From positions 4,864,682-4,928,681 of the forward strand of contig OY282374.1 of NCBI GenBank assembly GCA_958295815.1: a stretch of 64,000 nucleotides of DNA, written 5' to 3'. The DNA comes from Candidatus Poribacteria bacterium. GTDB taxonomy: Bacteria; Poribacteria; WGA-4E; WGA-3G. Each line of letters opens with the position of its first letter. The stretch's first letter is position 1. Of this stretch, positions 44,252 through 53,430 are shown one piece after another. A program made the position numbers and the translations under genes. The notes below the pieces were generated by a model. That model was not told where the DNA came from and ran no database searches. It saw nothing but the letters and a program-made list of their open reading frames with translations.

Positions 44252-44416
44252 CTACCGGGAATGCGTCACCGACGAGTGGTTCGCCATCCTCAACCTCGAT
44301 TGTGGAACAAGGAAATGATTCGGCGACTGTGTCTTGTTAAAGCAGACATCCTGCGCCATGAAAATCATAACGAACGCGCGACGTTGCCCCTCGGTCACAT
44401 TCGGCTTATTTTGCAT
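44252..44416 (-). pseudogene. Chimeric sulfatase-PhyH scar ORF
   Basis: A 54-codon frame begins MQNKPNV, the exact start of the sulfatase at 41461-42864, then continues in frame as TEGQRRAFVMIFMAQDV, which is the C-terminal part of the PhyH gene at 46403-47254. The join lies at AATGT, common to both parents. After NKTQSPNH a one-base deletion shifts the frame and the ORF ends at TAG. The flanking leader also matches the sulfatase leader. It is a junction left by a tandem duplication and is unlikely to be functional. Confidence 0.85.
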
Positions 44417-44470
44417 ATTGAATCCTTCGTTTCATGGATAAAATAGTGCTAAAGATTATAAACTTTATTT

Positions 44471-45094
44471 TTACGCTTGTTCGGTTGTTCGATCATTTGT
44501 GTTCCGTAACTCGTCAAGGAGCCAAACAATGTCTCGGTAGCATTTGTCGAATGAGTCTGCTCGACGCGCCTGTTCTATATCAAAAAGTGCAGTAAGCGCG
44601 GGCTGGTCGCGTACCTCATGATATCTTCTGCTGCCGTCCATGCGGTCACTTAGCCATCCTTTTGCGTCACGGATTGCCTCCGGATCGTTTGGCGGGTAAA
44701 TACCATCTCTTAAACCCCTTTTTCCACGAAGCGAATCGGCTGCCGCAAGAAACCATGCCTCAAACTCGTTTTTAGCAATCACAACGGCAATTGGCAAATC
44801 TCTACGAGCTTGCAATGCCCTATCCAACAATGCAGGTCCAAGTTCCGCTGGACATACATTGTCACTGTCAAGAACGACCAATATACCTCCTCGTCCACCA
44901 ACCTTTTGAGCTGCTAATTCAATTCTCCGCTCAAGCTCTCCTTCCTTCACAACTTGATATCTGGAAGCGCGAATAGGGGTCGGTATGGAAACCTGCAACT
45001 CTGGGAAAAGTTTATGGGTAACGTTACGAATCAAGACCGGTACGGCTTTCACCTCACCGTATCCTTCAACAATACAAATGATTTTGACTGTCAT
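44471..45094 (-). CDS. DUF4276 (TOPRIM-like) protein
   Basis: A 207-residue protein of the DUF4276 type. The N-terminal IVEGYGE carries the TOPRIM-like Glu at residue 10; LVVLDSDN gives the DxD at 76-78; and AKNEFEAWFLA adds acids at 110 and 112. TOPRIM proteins cut or nick nucleic acid with Mg2+. It lies between two copies of an AAA ATPase on the same strand, with 65 bases to copy B and a scar ORF before copy A. GAGGAAA precedes the ATG. By analogy to ATPase-TOPRIM defence pairs it would be the effector; this is inference. Confidence 0.8.
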   Translation of the reverse strand: MTVKIICIVEGYGEVKAVPVLIRNVTHKLFPELQVSIPTPIRASRYQVVKEGELERRIELAAQKVGGRGGILVVLDSDNVCPAELGPALLDRALQARRDLPIAVVIAKNEFEAWFLAAADSLRGKRGLRDGIYPPNDPEAIRDAKGWLSDRMDGSRRYHEVRDQPALTALFDIEQARRADSFDKCYRDIVWLLDELRNTNDRTTEQA

Positions 45095-45159
45095 TTATGC
45101 TTTCCTCACTTTTCCCTTTCTTAGAATTTCCAATCTTCAAATGAAAAAGAGAGTGCTGT

Positions 45160-46338
45160 TTAGTTCTCACTGCTGGGTTCTGAATCAGGTTGCAATTGAT
45201 CAAGACGTAGAAGTTCACCCGCTGTAAATAACCGATCTCGAACTACAGTTCTACTTGCATTATCTACTGGAGCGATCATTGTATCTCCGTCCTGTAACTC
45301 GACAGCCAGAATCGAATCCACATCTAAGTTCTTGTCATCAAGCAGATCTGGACTGTGACTGGTGACGATAGCTTGAGTTTTTTCAGAAGCGTCTTGAAGG
45401 GCATCAAGCAGGATGCCTGCGGCTGCTGGATGAAGCGCAATTTCTGGTTCTTCAATTCCGACAAGTGTTACGCGTCTTTGTGCTTCCTGATTTCCCTGAA
45501 ATAGTGCTACGAGAATCCCTAACGCACGAAGTGTGCCATCAGACATATTGTTTGCGATAAATTGCAAGGGGCGTTTGTTGTCTGCGACATCCTGCCAGAA
45601 CTCTAATGTTTCCTTCGGTCCAAACTTCCTAACATGTACCCTTTTCATGTCAGGGATAATCACTTGCAGATATTCCTGAATATCCTGCTTCACCTCATAC
45701 GAGAGTTGGTTGAAGACACTGGTCAGATTGCTTCCGTCCTGAATCAACATGTCACCGGAATCAGGATCTTGTAGATCTCGGATTATGTTGGGACTGAGGT
45801 TGTAAAACCCCATCCGAGAGAACGCATCGTAGACAGGACGAAACTCCGGCAAACCTGCAGCATTTACTAAGTAGAGCCGATCTCTTACAGCTGCAGGGGC
45901 GACTGGAACACTTGTGTCTGTCACTTCACCATTAACAACCTTAAAGTACACATCAGCCTCAGTACGATTTTCATTCTGAAATTTACACTCTTCTGTTTGT
46001 ACCACGTATCGTGTAAAACGCGTCTCGATTTGGAAGGCGTAGTATCCCGTAGAACCATCTGGTAAAGCGAATTCAAGACGAATGCTGAAATTATCTGGAT
46101 CGGTTATAAACTTATCAGATCGTTTACACACATCATTAGCACCCCCACGAGCGCGTAGGGCATGGTCAAGCGATGAATTCAACGCATCGGCAACGAATCG
46201 CAGCGCATCAAGAAAATTGCTTTTGCCCGAACCGTTGCGTCCGACAAGGAAAGTCAGAGGACCCAACTGTACATCACACGCAGCGATACTCTTATAGTTT
46301 TTCAGAACAACTCTGGTAATAAACGATGAATCTTTCAT
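45160..46338 (-). CDS. AAA ATPase (AAA_15/21-like), copy B of a duplicated pair
   Basis: A 392-residue ATPase, paralogue of the gene at 42932-44182. It has Walker A LVGRNGSGKS at 31-40, Walker B GIEEPEIALHP and TSHSPDLLD. The N-terminus MKDSSFITRVVLKNYKSIAA is shared with copy A, but the middle region (residues ~65-150) has diverged strongly, as seen in sensor regions under selection. It is the immediate upstream neighbour of DUF4276, so B plus DUF4276 is the likely working pair. Confidence 0.85.
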   Translation of the reverse strand: MKDSSFITRVVLKNYKSIAACDVQLGPLTFLVGRNGSGKSNFLDALRFVADALNSSLDHALRARGGANDVCKRSDKFITDPDNFSIRLEFALPDGSTGYYAFQIETRFTRYVVQTEECKFQNENRTEADVYFKVVNGEVTDTSVPVAPAAVRDRLYLVNAAGLPEFRPVYDAFSRMGFYNLSPNIIRDLQDPDSGDMLIQDGSNLTSVFNQLSYEVKQDIQEYLQVIIPDMKRVHVRKFGPKETLEFWQDVADNKRPLQFIANNMSDGTLRALGILVALFQGNQEAQRRVTLVGIEEPEIALHPAAAGILLDALQDASEKTQAIVTSHSPDLLDDKNLDVDSILAVELQDGDTMIAPVDNASRTVVRDRLFTAGELLRLDQLQPDSEPSSEN

Positions 46339-46367
46339 GTCATTACCCTTACCTTGGTATCCGTGCT

Positions 46368-46392
46368 GTAGGAGGGGTTTGTAACCCCGATT
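46368..46392. repeat. GGGGTTTGTAACCCC dispersed palindrome
   Basis: GTAGGAGGGGTTTGTAACCC plus CGATT, a perfect GGGGTT-TGT-AACCCC hairpin. It sits between ATPase B and the PhyH stop codon and was copied with the duplicated segment. Confidence 0.8.
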
Positions 46393-46402
46393 CCATCAAG
46401 AG

Positions 46403-47254
46403 TTACGCTACCGGGAATGCGTCACCGACGAGTGGTTCGCCATCCTCAACCTCGATTGTCGGAACGAGGACATGATTCGGGGATTGCGTTTTGTTAAAGC
46501 AGACATCCTGTGCCATGAAAATCATAACGAACGCGCGACGTTGCCCTTCCGTGACATTCGCCGGTGTACCGTGGAAGTTTAGGCAGTGGTGGAACATACA
46601 TTCGCCTGCTTTCAATTCCACCGGAATACCGTGACTGATGTCTAATTTCCCTCTTTCAGCCCACTGATCGGGCGATGGTTCGCGTCCTTCTTCGCGTGCT
46701 TTCGCCGCTGCTTCATTTGCTGCCTCCCTTGCGGCAACTGAAAACCGTTCGTCTATATGGCTTTTCGGCATAACGTGCATACACCCGCTATCGACTGTTG
46801 CGTCATCCAAAGCAAGCCAGCAGCTTACAATATTCGGTGGGCTAAGGGGCCAGAAAAAGAAATCGTGATGGAATGCGAAGTGCCCATTGTCGTGAGGTGG
46901 CTTAGAAATAATCTGATCATGCCAGAGACGAACTTCGGGAGTATCCAATAGTGCCCGGGCTGTCCCTGCGATGAGTGGGTGGTGAATGGCAGCCTCGTAG
47001 TGTGACTCTCGCTTCCACATGTTGACGTATTGGTGAATTGCACGCGGGTGGCCACTCCCTCGATTGAGTTTATCTCCGTGTCGGTCGTGTCCATATTTGA
47101 ACTCCGGTGATGAGTCATCGCCTTCAGCGAGTTCCAACTCAATAATGGCATCTAACCCAGCGCGCATCGCTTCAACGCCATCGCTATCCAAAACCCTTCC
47201 AAATTTGAGATACCCGTTTTCCTGAAAAAAATCGATCTGTTCTTGTGTGACCAT
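46403..47254 (-). CDS. Phytanoyl-CoA dioxygenase family protein
   Basis: About 283 residues. The iron motif HHD in FAFHHDFFFWPL, a VMPKSH strand, the distal His in NFHGTPAN and an Arg for 2-oxoglutarate are all intact, so an active oxygenase is expected. The substrate is unknown. I chose the ATG at 47254 because CGGAGGGA lies just upstream; the frame could extend nine codons. The 3' ~150 bases are duplicated in the chimeric scar ORF at 44252-44416. Confidence 0.88.
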   Translation of the reverse strand: MVTQEQIDFFQENGYLKFGRVLDSDGVEAMRAGLDAIIELELAEGDDSSPEFKYGHDRHGDKLNRGSGHPRAIHQYVNMWKRESHYEAAIHHPLIAGTARALLDTPEVRLWHDQIISKPPHDNGHFAFHHDFFFWPLSPPNIVSCWLALDDATVDSGCMHVMPKSHIDERFSVAAREAANEAAAKAREEGREPSPDQWAERGKLDISHGIPVELKAGECMFHHCLNFHGTPANVTEGQRRAFVMIFMAQDVCFNKTQSPNHVLVPTIEVEDGEPLVGDAFPVA

Positions 47255-47331
47255 TGTGTCCCTCCGTATGTTAATAGTCATGTTTATATTACAGCCGCCC
47301 GTATGGCGTTTGGCACCTCTTTGAAATGGTT

Positions 47332-47362
47332 TACGGCACGCGGAGCGTGCCTACTACTTTTA
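47332..47362. repeat. GGCACGC-GGA-GCGTGCC dispersed palindrome
   Basis: A perfect 7-bp stem with loop GGA, followed by CTACTACTTTTAA, the same tail as at 40471. It occupies most of the gap between the PhyH and SDR genes. Confidence 0.75.
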
Positions 47363-47371
47363 AGCCTACAT

Positions 47372-48130
47372 TTAAATCGGAAACTGATGATTGCCTGCTG
47401 TCAATCCACCATCAATAACAAAGACTGCTCCTGTTGCGAAACCAGCTTCATCGGAGGCGAGAAAGAGCGCAGCGTTTGCGATGTCAATGGGCTGTCCAAT
47501 TCGTCCGAGCGGATACCACGGTGTGATTTCGTCCAAAATCTGTGGATTGCGTTCAATCATCGGCTCCCACACTTCGGTTTGAATTGTGCCGGGACAGATA
47601 CAGTTGATACGGATGTTGTCCTTACCGTGTGTGACCGCCATAGATCGGGTGAGTGCGATAACGCCGCCTTTTGCCGCAGAATAGGCGTGAATTCCCTGTA
47701 AGCCGATAAGTCCGTTGACAGAGGCGATGTTAACAATGCTACCACCTCTACCGCGCTGCATTACGGGCATGACTGCGTTGGAACAGTTGCTGGTTCCGCG
47801 GAGTGCGACTGCCAAGTTCGCTTCCCAATTATTGTTGAGAACATCTGCTGTCGAACAGATAGCATTGTTCACCAAAATGTCAACTGTGCCGTAAGTATCA
47901 ACAGTCTCAGCGATGAGTTTTTCGGCATGGGTAGGATCAGAGACATCAGCGTTGATGAACAGTGCCTCACCACCTGCATCGGTTATAGCATCAACCGTTG
48001 ACATTCCGATGGCATCGTTTACGTCATCAACAATGACTTTAGCACCCTCTTCGGCAAACCGCAGGGCTACGGCTCTACCGATACCGCGTCCTGCGCCTGT
48101 GACAATGGCAATTTTGTTATTCAATCGCAT
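47372..48130 (-). CDS. Short-chain dehydrogenase/reductase
   Basis: About 252 residues. Cofactor motif TGAGRGIG near residues 11-18, NNAIC, the catalytic Ser in NIASVNG and YSAAK give a complete classical SDR. The start at 48130 (MRLNNKIA) fits the family length; the frame extends upstream to 48214 without a ribosome site. The substrate is unknown; the sequence is of the general 3-oxoacyl-ACP reductase/sugar dehydrogenase class. Confidence 0.88.
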   Translation of the reverse strand: MRLNNKIAIVTGAGRGIGRAVALRFAEEGAKVIVDDVNDAIGMSTVDAITDAGGEALFINADVSDPTHAEKLIAETVDTYGTVDILVNNAICSTADVLNNNWEANLAVALRGTSNCSNAVMPVMQRGRGGSIVNIASVNGLIGLQGIHAYSAAKGGVIALTRSMAVTHGKDNIRINCICPGTIQTEVWEPMIERNPQILDEITPWYPLGRIGQPIDIANAALFLASDEAGFATGAVFVIDGGLTAGNHQFPI

Positions 48131-48363
48131 TTGCTTTTGTCCTGTGTCTCTCTTGTACAGACCTGCCGCCCCTCTGGGGCTTGATTGACGGAGGATACCC
48201 GTTTCTATAGACATACCACCCCGCTGGGGCTGCGGACTTGGTGATAACCTTCCGCATTTTTACATGAGGTGTTTCCAGAAACGCAATTTAATAATATTCA
48301 GTCCGTATCAAGATTAGTACCCACCCGTTTGATAGAGGGTGAATGGCACCCAAACCGTCCAAA

Positions 48364-49125
48364 CTAATGTTGCAGCGTTTGAGAAATGAAAAGTTTTGTG
48401 CGTTCGTGCTGCGGATTATCAAAGAAATCTGCTGGTGCTGCCTCCTCAACAATCAGTCCTTCATCGAAAAAGAGAACTCGATCGGCGACTTCACGGGCAA
48501 ACCCCATCTCATGGGTGACAACAAGCATGGTCATGCCGGAGTGTGCTAACTCACGCATAACATCAAGGACTTCTGTGATCATCTCTGGATCAAGGGCACT
48601 TGTTGGTTCGTCAAAGAGCATAATTTTGGGTTCCATCGCCAAGGCTCTTGCGATCGCAATGCGCTGCTGCTGCCCTCCCGAAATTTCTGCGGGGTATTTG
48701 TACGCTTGATCTGCAATGTCTACCCGTTCTAAAAGTGCTAAGGCTAATGATTCCGCTTCGCTTTTCGGCATTTTCCTTACACGGATAGGACCTAATGTTA
48801 TATTTTGCAGATTTGTTAGGTGCGGAAATAGGTTGAACTGTTGGAATACCATACCGACTTCCCGGCGGATAAGATCGATATTACGGAGGTCATCGGTGAG
48901 TTCAATTCCGTCAATGACAATTTTGCCGCGCTGATGTTCTTCAAGTCGGTTCAGCGTCCTAATGAATGTTGACTTTCCTGATCCAGAGGGACCGCATATC
49001 ACTGCCCGCTCGCCTTTTTGGAAAGAGGTTGTAATACCTTTGAGGACATGGAAATCGTCAAACCATTTGTGCAGATCCTCACACATAATAATTGGATCGT
49101 TGGAAGTGTTTTCAAGGTTAGCCAT
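48364..49125 (-). CDS. aapP: Polar amino acid ABC transporter ATP-binding protein
   Basis: A 253-residue ABC ATPase with Walker A GPSGSGKST near residues 44-52, signature SGGQQQRIAIARAL and Walker B IMLFDEPTSALDPEM. It is closest by pattern to the GlnQ/AapP/BztD family and powers uptake of polar amino acids. It is the last gene of a four-gene minus-strand operon with two permeases and a binding protein; the upstream permease ends 38 bases away. Confidence 0.93.
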   Translation of the reverse strand: MANLENTSNDPIIMCEDLHKWFDDFHVLKGITTSFQKGERAVICGPSGSGKSTFIRTLNRLEEHQRGKIVIDGIELTDDLRNIDLIRREVGMVFQQFNLFPHLTNLQNITLGPIRVRKMPKSEAESLALALLERVDIADQAYKYPAEISGGQQQRIAIARALAMEPKIMLFDEPTSALDPEMITEVLDVMRELAHSGMTMLVVTHEMGFAREVADRVLFFDEGLIVEEAAPADFFDNPQHERTKLFISQTLQH

Positions 49126-49163
49126 TTTTTGTATTTCCTGACCTGAATTTCTGTTAAATAATA

Positions 49164-50384
49164 TTAGGTTATTCCAACACCGAGAGCATCTTCAATTCTC
49201 TGGCTGACATAAGACATTGAATAACTAAAAACAAAATAGATCGCCGCAACGAAGATATACACTTCTGCTTGTAATCCGAGCCAATCAGGATTTGCAATAA
49301 CGGTTTTTGCTATGCCCAAGAGATCGAGTAGTCCGACGATGGTAACAAGAGATGTATCCTTGAAGAGTGCTATGAATTGCCCAACAATCGCTGGTATGAC
49401 AGAGCGGAGTGCTTGTGGTAAAACGATAAATAGCATCATCAGCGGATAGTTGAGTCCGAGTGCCTGTGCGGCTTCATACTGTCCTCTTGGAATTGATTGA
49501 AGTCCGCCTCGTACGTTCTCTGCCATGTAAGCGGCAGAGAAAAGCGTTATGCCAAGCATAGCGCGCAAGACTTTATCAAGTCGAATGTTATCCGGCATGA
49601 AAATCGGGATCACGACCTGTGCCATGAACAGGATTGTGACCAACGGCACGCCACGAACTATTTCAATATAGGCGGTTGAGACCCATTTGACAGCCGGTAA
49701 AGTACTCCGTCGTCCGAGTGCCAGCAGGACTCCGATCGGAAAACAGAAACCGATACCGACGACTGTCAGAATCAAGGTTAGGAGCAGTCCGCCCCAATTT
49801 GTTGTGGAGACGGCGTTCTCTCCGAAGCCGCGCAGCATTATCAACGTCCAAGGAAAAGAGAGTATCCATCCGATGAGGACCCAGCGTCGCATTTTTGGTA
49901 GCAAACTTCGGGTACGGATTCCGAGAAAGAGGAACATCGAAAGCAACGCTACTCCACCGAGTATCCATCCTCGTGTTGTCCAACTGAAGTTTGATATACC
50001 AAACGACAGAAGGGTGCATACGATCCCAAATCCGCCGATGCTAACGGCAAATCTGAGTGTGAGTCCACCCCAGATTCCGCCACTTAAGCCTGCCAATGCA
50101 CACACGGTATAAAGGACGATCCAGACCCGCCATACTTCTGCTCTCGGATAAGCACCTATTGCAAAAAGTTGTAGATTGGCGGGGATAACATCCCAATCCG
50201 CGTCCGTGAACGCCCAAACCAAAATGCTCTTTAAAAGAAAGTATATAAAGCCAAGAGCAACGATAGTCAGGAGGGTATTGTACCATGTGTTAAAGAGGTT
50301 TTCTTTAAACCAAGTCAAAATGCCCTTTGAATTCTTGGGTGGTCTAATTTCTTGCGTAAGTTCTGATTCAGTCTCCATAGACAT
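49164..50384 (-). CDS. aapM: Polar amino acid ABC transporter permease (AapM-type)
   Basis: A 406-residue inner-membrane permease. It has extra N-terminal helices (~30-180) followed by the HisM-type core of five helices; the EAAQALGLNYPLMMLFIVLPQALR coupling loop near residues 308-331 contacts the ATPase. The extended N-terminus is typical of AapM/BztC rather than HisM. It pairs with the AapQ-type gene upstream to form the membrane pore. Confidence 0.9.
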   Translation of the reverse strand: MSMETESELTQEIRPPKNSKGILTWFKENLFNTWYNTLLTIVALGFIYFLLKSILVWAFTDADWDVIPANLQLFAIGAYPRAEVWRVWIVLYTVCALAGLSGGIWGGLTLRFAVSIGGFGIVCTLLSFGISNFSWTTRGWILGGVALLSMFLFLGIRTRSLLPKMRRWVLIGWILSFPWTLIMLRGFGENAVSTTNWGGLLLTLILTVVGIGFCFPIGVLLALGRRSTLPAVKWVSTAYIEIVRGVPLVTILFMAQVVIPIFMPDNIRLDKVLRAMLGITLFSAAYMAENVRGGLQSIPRGQYEAAQALGLNYPLMMLFIVLPQALRSVIPAIVGQFIALFKDTSLVTIVGLLDLLGIAKTVIANPDWLGLQAEVYIFVAAIYFVFSYSMSYVSQRIEDALGVGIT

Positions 50385-50463
50385 TTCGCCCTTACAGGAC
50401 TAAAGAATAGGTATAGTTTATGCCCTATTCAGTTTGCCCTTGTCTCTTCGTTAAATTTCTTAA

Positions 50464-51633
50464 TTATCGTCCAACACGAGTAATCCAGCGGTTGTACCAG
50501 TTCATGGCTGCCGACGTTGTCAAACTCATAATTAGGTAAGTTACCATAATCATAGCGAACACAGGTATGGATTGTCCAGTTTGAAGCATCAATGTATGAC
50601 CAATGCTGAAGACATCGGGAAAACCAATTGCAATCGCTAAACTTGAGTTCTTGGCGAGGTTAAGGTACTGACTTGTGAGCGGCGGCACGATGATCGGGAC
50701 AGCTTGAGGAAGAACGATTAGCTGCAAGGTTTGCGCTTCGCTCAAGCCGACGGATCTCGCGGCCTCCCGTTGCCCTTTCACGACGGCTTGTATTCCACTT
50801 CTCACGATTTCGGCGATGAATGCCCCGGTATAAACAGTAAGTCCGATTAAAAGTGCGGAGAATTCAGGTGACAAACTGAGTCCACCAACGAAGTTAAAAC
50901 CTCTTAAAACTGGAAAATCCAGTGTAAACGGCTTTTCTGGCGTCAGAAACCATCCAAGGACTGCGACAATTAAGAAGGCAGGTAGTGCCCATTTGGCACG
51001 AAACCCTGGCAGTTCCAGTTGACGAAGCTTCCTCATACGTAGGACGTAGAGAATTACGGCTAAAGCGAAACCGGCGAGAAGAAAGCCACCCCAGACTTTC
51101 AAACCGGATGTAGGTTCAGGTGAAGGCAAGTAGAGACCACGTTGGTTAATGAAAACACTTCCTAATAACGAAACACTGTCTCTGACGCTCGGCAATTGAA
51201 GGATTACAGCACTGTACCAAAACAGTATCTGGAGTAGGAGCGGAATGTTCCGAAAACATTCAACGTAGGCAGAAGCTATGGTTCGGATTAGCCAGTTGCT
51301 GGAAAGACGAGCGATACCGACAACAAGCCCCAGAATTGTTGCACATACAATTCCTATGAGACTCACCTTTAGCGTGTTTACCACTCCTACCCAAAACGCC
51401 TTGAGATAGGTATCCGAAGGCGCGTATTCAATCCCTTCGGAGATGTCAAACCCGGCTTCACTCTCCAGAAAATCAAGGCTGAGCGTTAGTCCGAGGTTGT
51501 TTAACCCTCTTAGCATATTTGCGTAAAGAACACCTGCTAACAGGAGTACACCAATAAGAAAAAGGACTTGGAGCAGGACACGTAGGACGCGAACATCTCG
51601 CCAGAAGGGGGTTGTTGTAGAATTCAGTGCCAT
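50464..51633 (-). CDS. aapQ: Polar amino acid ABC transporter permease (AapQ-type)
   Basis: A 389-residue inner-membrane permease with an N-terminal helix near 22-40, a large extracytoplasmic loop around residues 50-75 and 165-235, and the coupling loop EAARSVGLSEAQTLQLIVLPQAV near 292-314. Length and layout match AapQ/BztB. It heterodimerises with the next gene, 79 bases downstream. The 152-bp gap to the binding-protein gene contains a dispersed CAGTCCTCAGCCGTCAGC repeat. Confidence 0.9.
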   Translation of the reverse strand: MALNSTTTPFWRDVRVLRVLLQVLFLIGVLLLAGVLYANMLRGLNNLGLTLSLDFLESEAGFDISEGIEYAPSDTYLKAFWVGVVNTLKVSLIGIVCATILGLVVGIARLSSNWLIRTIASAYVECFRNIPLLLQILFWYSAVILQLPSVRDSVSLLGSVFINQRGLYLPSPEPTSGLKVWGGFLLAGFALAVILYVLRMRKLRQLELPGFRAKWALPAFLIVAVLGWFLTPEKPFTLDFPVLRGFNFVGGLSLSPEFSALLIGLTVYTGAFIAEIVRSGIQAVVKGQREAARSVGLSEAQTLQLIVLPQAVPIIVPPLTSQYLNLAKNSSLAIAIGFPDVFSIGHTLMLQTGQSIPVFAMIMVTYLIMSLTTSAAMNWYNRWITRVGR

Positions 51634-51785
51634 TTTTTTGATGAATGCCAGTCCTCAGCCGTCAGCTGTTGGTAGGCGTGTGGTGGTTTCCAACTCTTCT
51701 ACCTGCCACCACCCGCCCTTTGCCGAAAAGCGAAAACTGAGAACTGAAGCATTCATCTCAGTCTTTCCTATAGGTAGTATTGCCT

Positions 51786-52802
51786 TTAGCGGAACGGCAT
51801 TGCGTAGAGAAGACCGCCTTGCGTCCACGACTTATTGACGCCACGTGGTAGACCGAGCGGTGTAAGGTTGCGTTCAAAGATTTCGCCGTAGTTCCCGACA
51901 CCAGAAACGACCTGATGTGCCCAATCTTTCGACAAACCGAGTTTTTCTCCTATATCACCGGTTTTGCCCAAGAATCGTTGGATTTCGGGGTTCTGGGTTT
52001 CAAAAGTGCTGGCATTGGCTTTTGTGATTCCGTGTTCTTCGGCAAAAAAGGTAGCGTAAACCACCCAACTCACGACATCGTTCCATTTGTTATCACCATG
52101 GACGGTGACAGGTCCCAAGGGTTCCTTCGAGATTGTGGCATCAAGGATAATATGTGCCTCCGGGTCCTTGAGGACTTGGCGGCGAGCAACCAACTGCGAT
52201 TTATCAGAGGTCACAACGTCACAACGTCCTTGTTCGTAACTGTTGTAGAGCGTATCAATTTCTTCAAAAACGACGGGGTTGAAATCGACGCCTAAAGATC
52301 GCATCGTGTCTGTCAAATTTAATTCGGTGGTGCTACCTGCTGTTACGCCGATACTCGCGCCTGCTAATTCCTCTAAGGAGGTGATACCGAGTTCCTTTCG
52401 AAGCATAAAGCCTTGTCCATCGTAAAAGGTTGGGGGTGCGAAGTCGGCGCCTACTTGGGTGTCCCGAGTGAGTGTCCAAGTCGTATTTCGGATTAAGACA
52501 TCTATCTCACCTGTCTGTAAGGCAGGAAAACGTTCAGGTGCTTTCAGAGGCACGAATTCAACTTTGCTTGGATCACCGAGAATAGCGGCAGCAATTGCTC
52601 TACCGTAATCTACGTCAAAACCGGTCCATTCACCATTTTCATTGAGGAAACCGAAGCCTGGGAGGCTACCGTGTACCCCACAAATCAGTCGTCCTCTATT
52701 TTTGACTCTGTCCAGAACCCCGTCCTCGCTTCTTGCGAGTAGAGGGGTTATCAATGAAATCGCTAAAATTAATGCAGAAACGCGAAACAAAAATTTGCGC
52801 AC
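51786..52802 (-). CDS. aapJ: Polar amino acid ABC transporter substrate-binding protein
   Basis: A 338-residue periplasmic binding protein. The signal peptide covers about residues 1-24. The mature protein begins GVLDRVKNRGRLICGVHGSL and carries FGFLNENGEWTGFDVDYGRAIA and the RNTTWTLTRD ligand region, all typical of AapJ/BztA. It captures glutamate, glutamine, aspartate or similar. The start is a GTG preceded by GAGAGGA. It is the first gene of the transporter operon. Confidence 0.93.
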   Translation of the reverse strand: MRKFLFRVSALILAISLITPLLARSEDGVLDRVKNRGRLICGVHGSLPGFGFLNENGEWTGFDVDYGRAIAAAILGDPSKVEFVPLKAPERFPALQTGEIDVLIRNTTWTLTRDTQVGADFAPPTFYDGQGFMLRKELGITSLEELAGASIGVTAGSTTELNLTDTMRSLGVDFNPVVFEEIDTLYNSYEQGRCDVVTSDKSQLVARRQVLKDPEAHIILDATISKEPLGPVTVHGDNKWNDVVSWVVYATFFAEEHGITKANASTFETQNPEIQRFLGKTGDIGEKLGLSKDWAHQVVSGVGNYGEIFERNLTPLGLPRGVNKSWTQGGLLYAMPFR

Positions 52803-53241
52803 AAAAATCCTCTCTTTTCAGTGTGACCCCTATCGCAGAGGTCGTTTAACTAAAGTCTGTTATAATTGCTAAAATTTTTTCAAAACCTTATTTATGCCTT
52901 CCTTTAGTGAAGAAAAGCGATTGCTATACCTTTATAGATTTTATCAAACTGCTCCTCTGTTGTCAAGAGAATTAATGTTAGATGTCGGGGAATTCAGCTA
53001 TCGGCTGTCAGAAGTCAGCGGTGTCCTTCCGGGTCAAGTCTGCCCCATTTTGGGCATATTGAATAAAGAGAGTGTCCTATTTTGTGCAGCACTTCTGGAT
53101 TATTTTTCCTAATGTTCTACCAGTCCAGTATTTTCAGATCGGCACGATATTTGCTATACTTAGGGGTACAGGGGTACTTGGTTTTTGGTTATAAGCATAG
53201 GGGAAATGTCGATCAGCAGTCGGGAAGTGTAAAGCTAAGAC

Positions 53242-53268
53242 AAATTGTGCCGCGTATGGGCACAATTT
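53242..53268. repeat. 10-bp inverted repeat AAATTGTGCC
   Basis: AAATTGTGCC and GGCACAATTT flank a seven-base loop. It could be an operator or a transcript hairpin; there is no following T-run on the plus strand. Confidence 0.6.
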
Positions 53269-53369
53269 AGAGTTTCCTCCTACAGGTTCAGGAGGTTGCT
53301 CCTACTCGGAGATATCGGGAATAAGAGTTCACTCCTACAGGAAATCTAAATGACTTTGCTAAACAGGAC

Positions 53370-53398
53370 TTGACATATTTCGGAAACCTTGCTAATAT
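53370..53398 (+). promoter_or_regulatory. Sigma70-like promoter of the TPR gene
   Basis: TTGACA (53370-53375) is 17 bases from TAATAT (53393-53398); a TATAAT begins at 53396 with a 20-base spacer. The ATG follows at 53431 with GAGGAG upstream. Confidence 0.6.
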
Positions 53399-53430
53399 AA
53401 TAAAATAAACACTTGTCGAGGAGAAATTAG

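Larger units (their letters stand above)
52803..53430. other. 628-bp intergenic region rich in dispersed repeats
   Basis: No convincing gene. It holds a CTATCGGCTGTCAGAAGTCAGC repeat near 53000, an AAATTGTGCC/GGCACAATTT hairpin at 53242-53268, several CTCCTACAGG and GATATCGGGA strings near 53275-53340, and the promoter of the TPR gene at its right end. Divergent transcription starts from it on both sides. Confidence 0.5.

Noticed and set aside
52894..53112. A 72-codon plus-strand frame in the 628-bp intergenic region.
   Set aside because: It runs through a dispersed repeat, lacks a ribosome site and has no recognisable motif.
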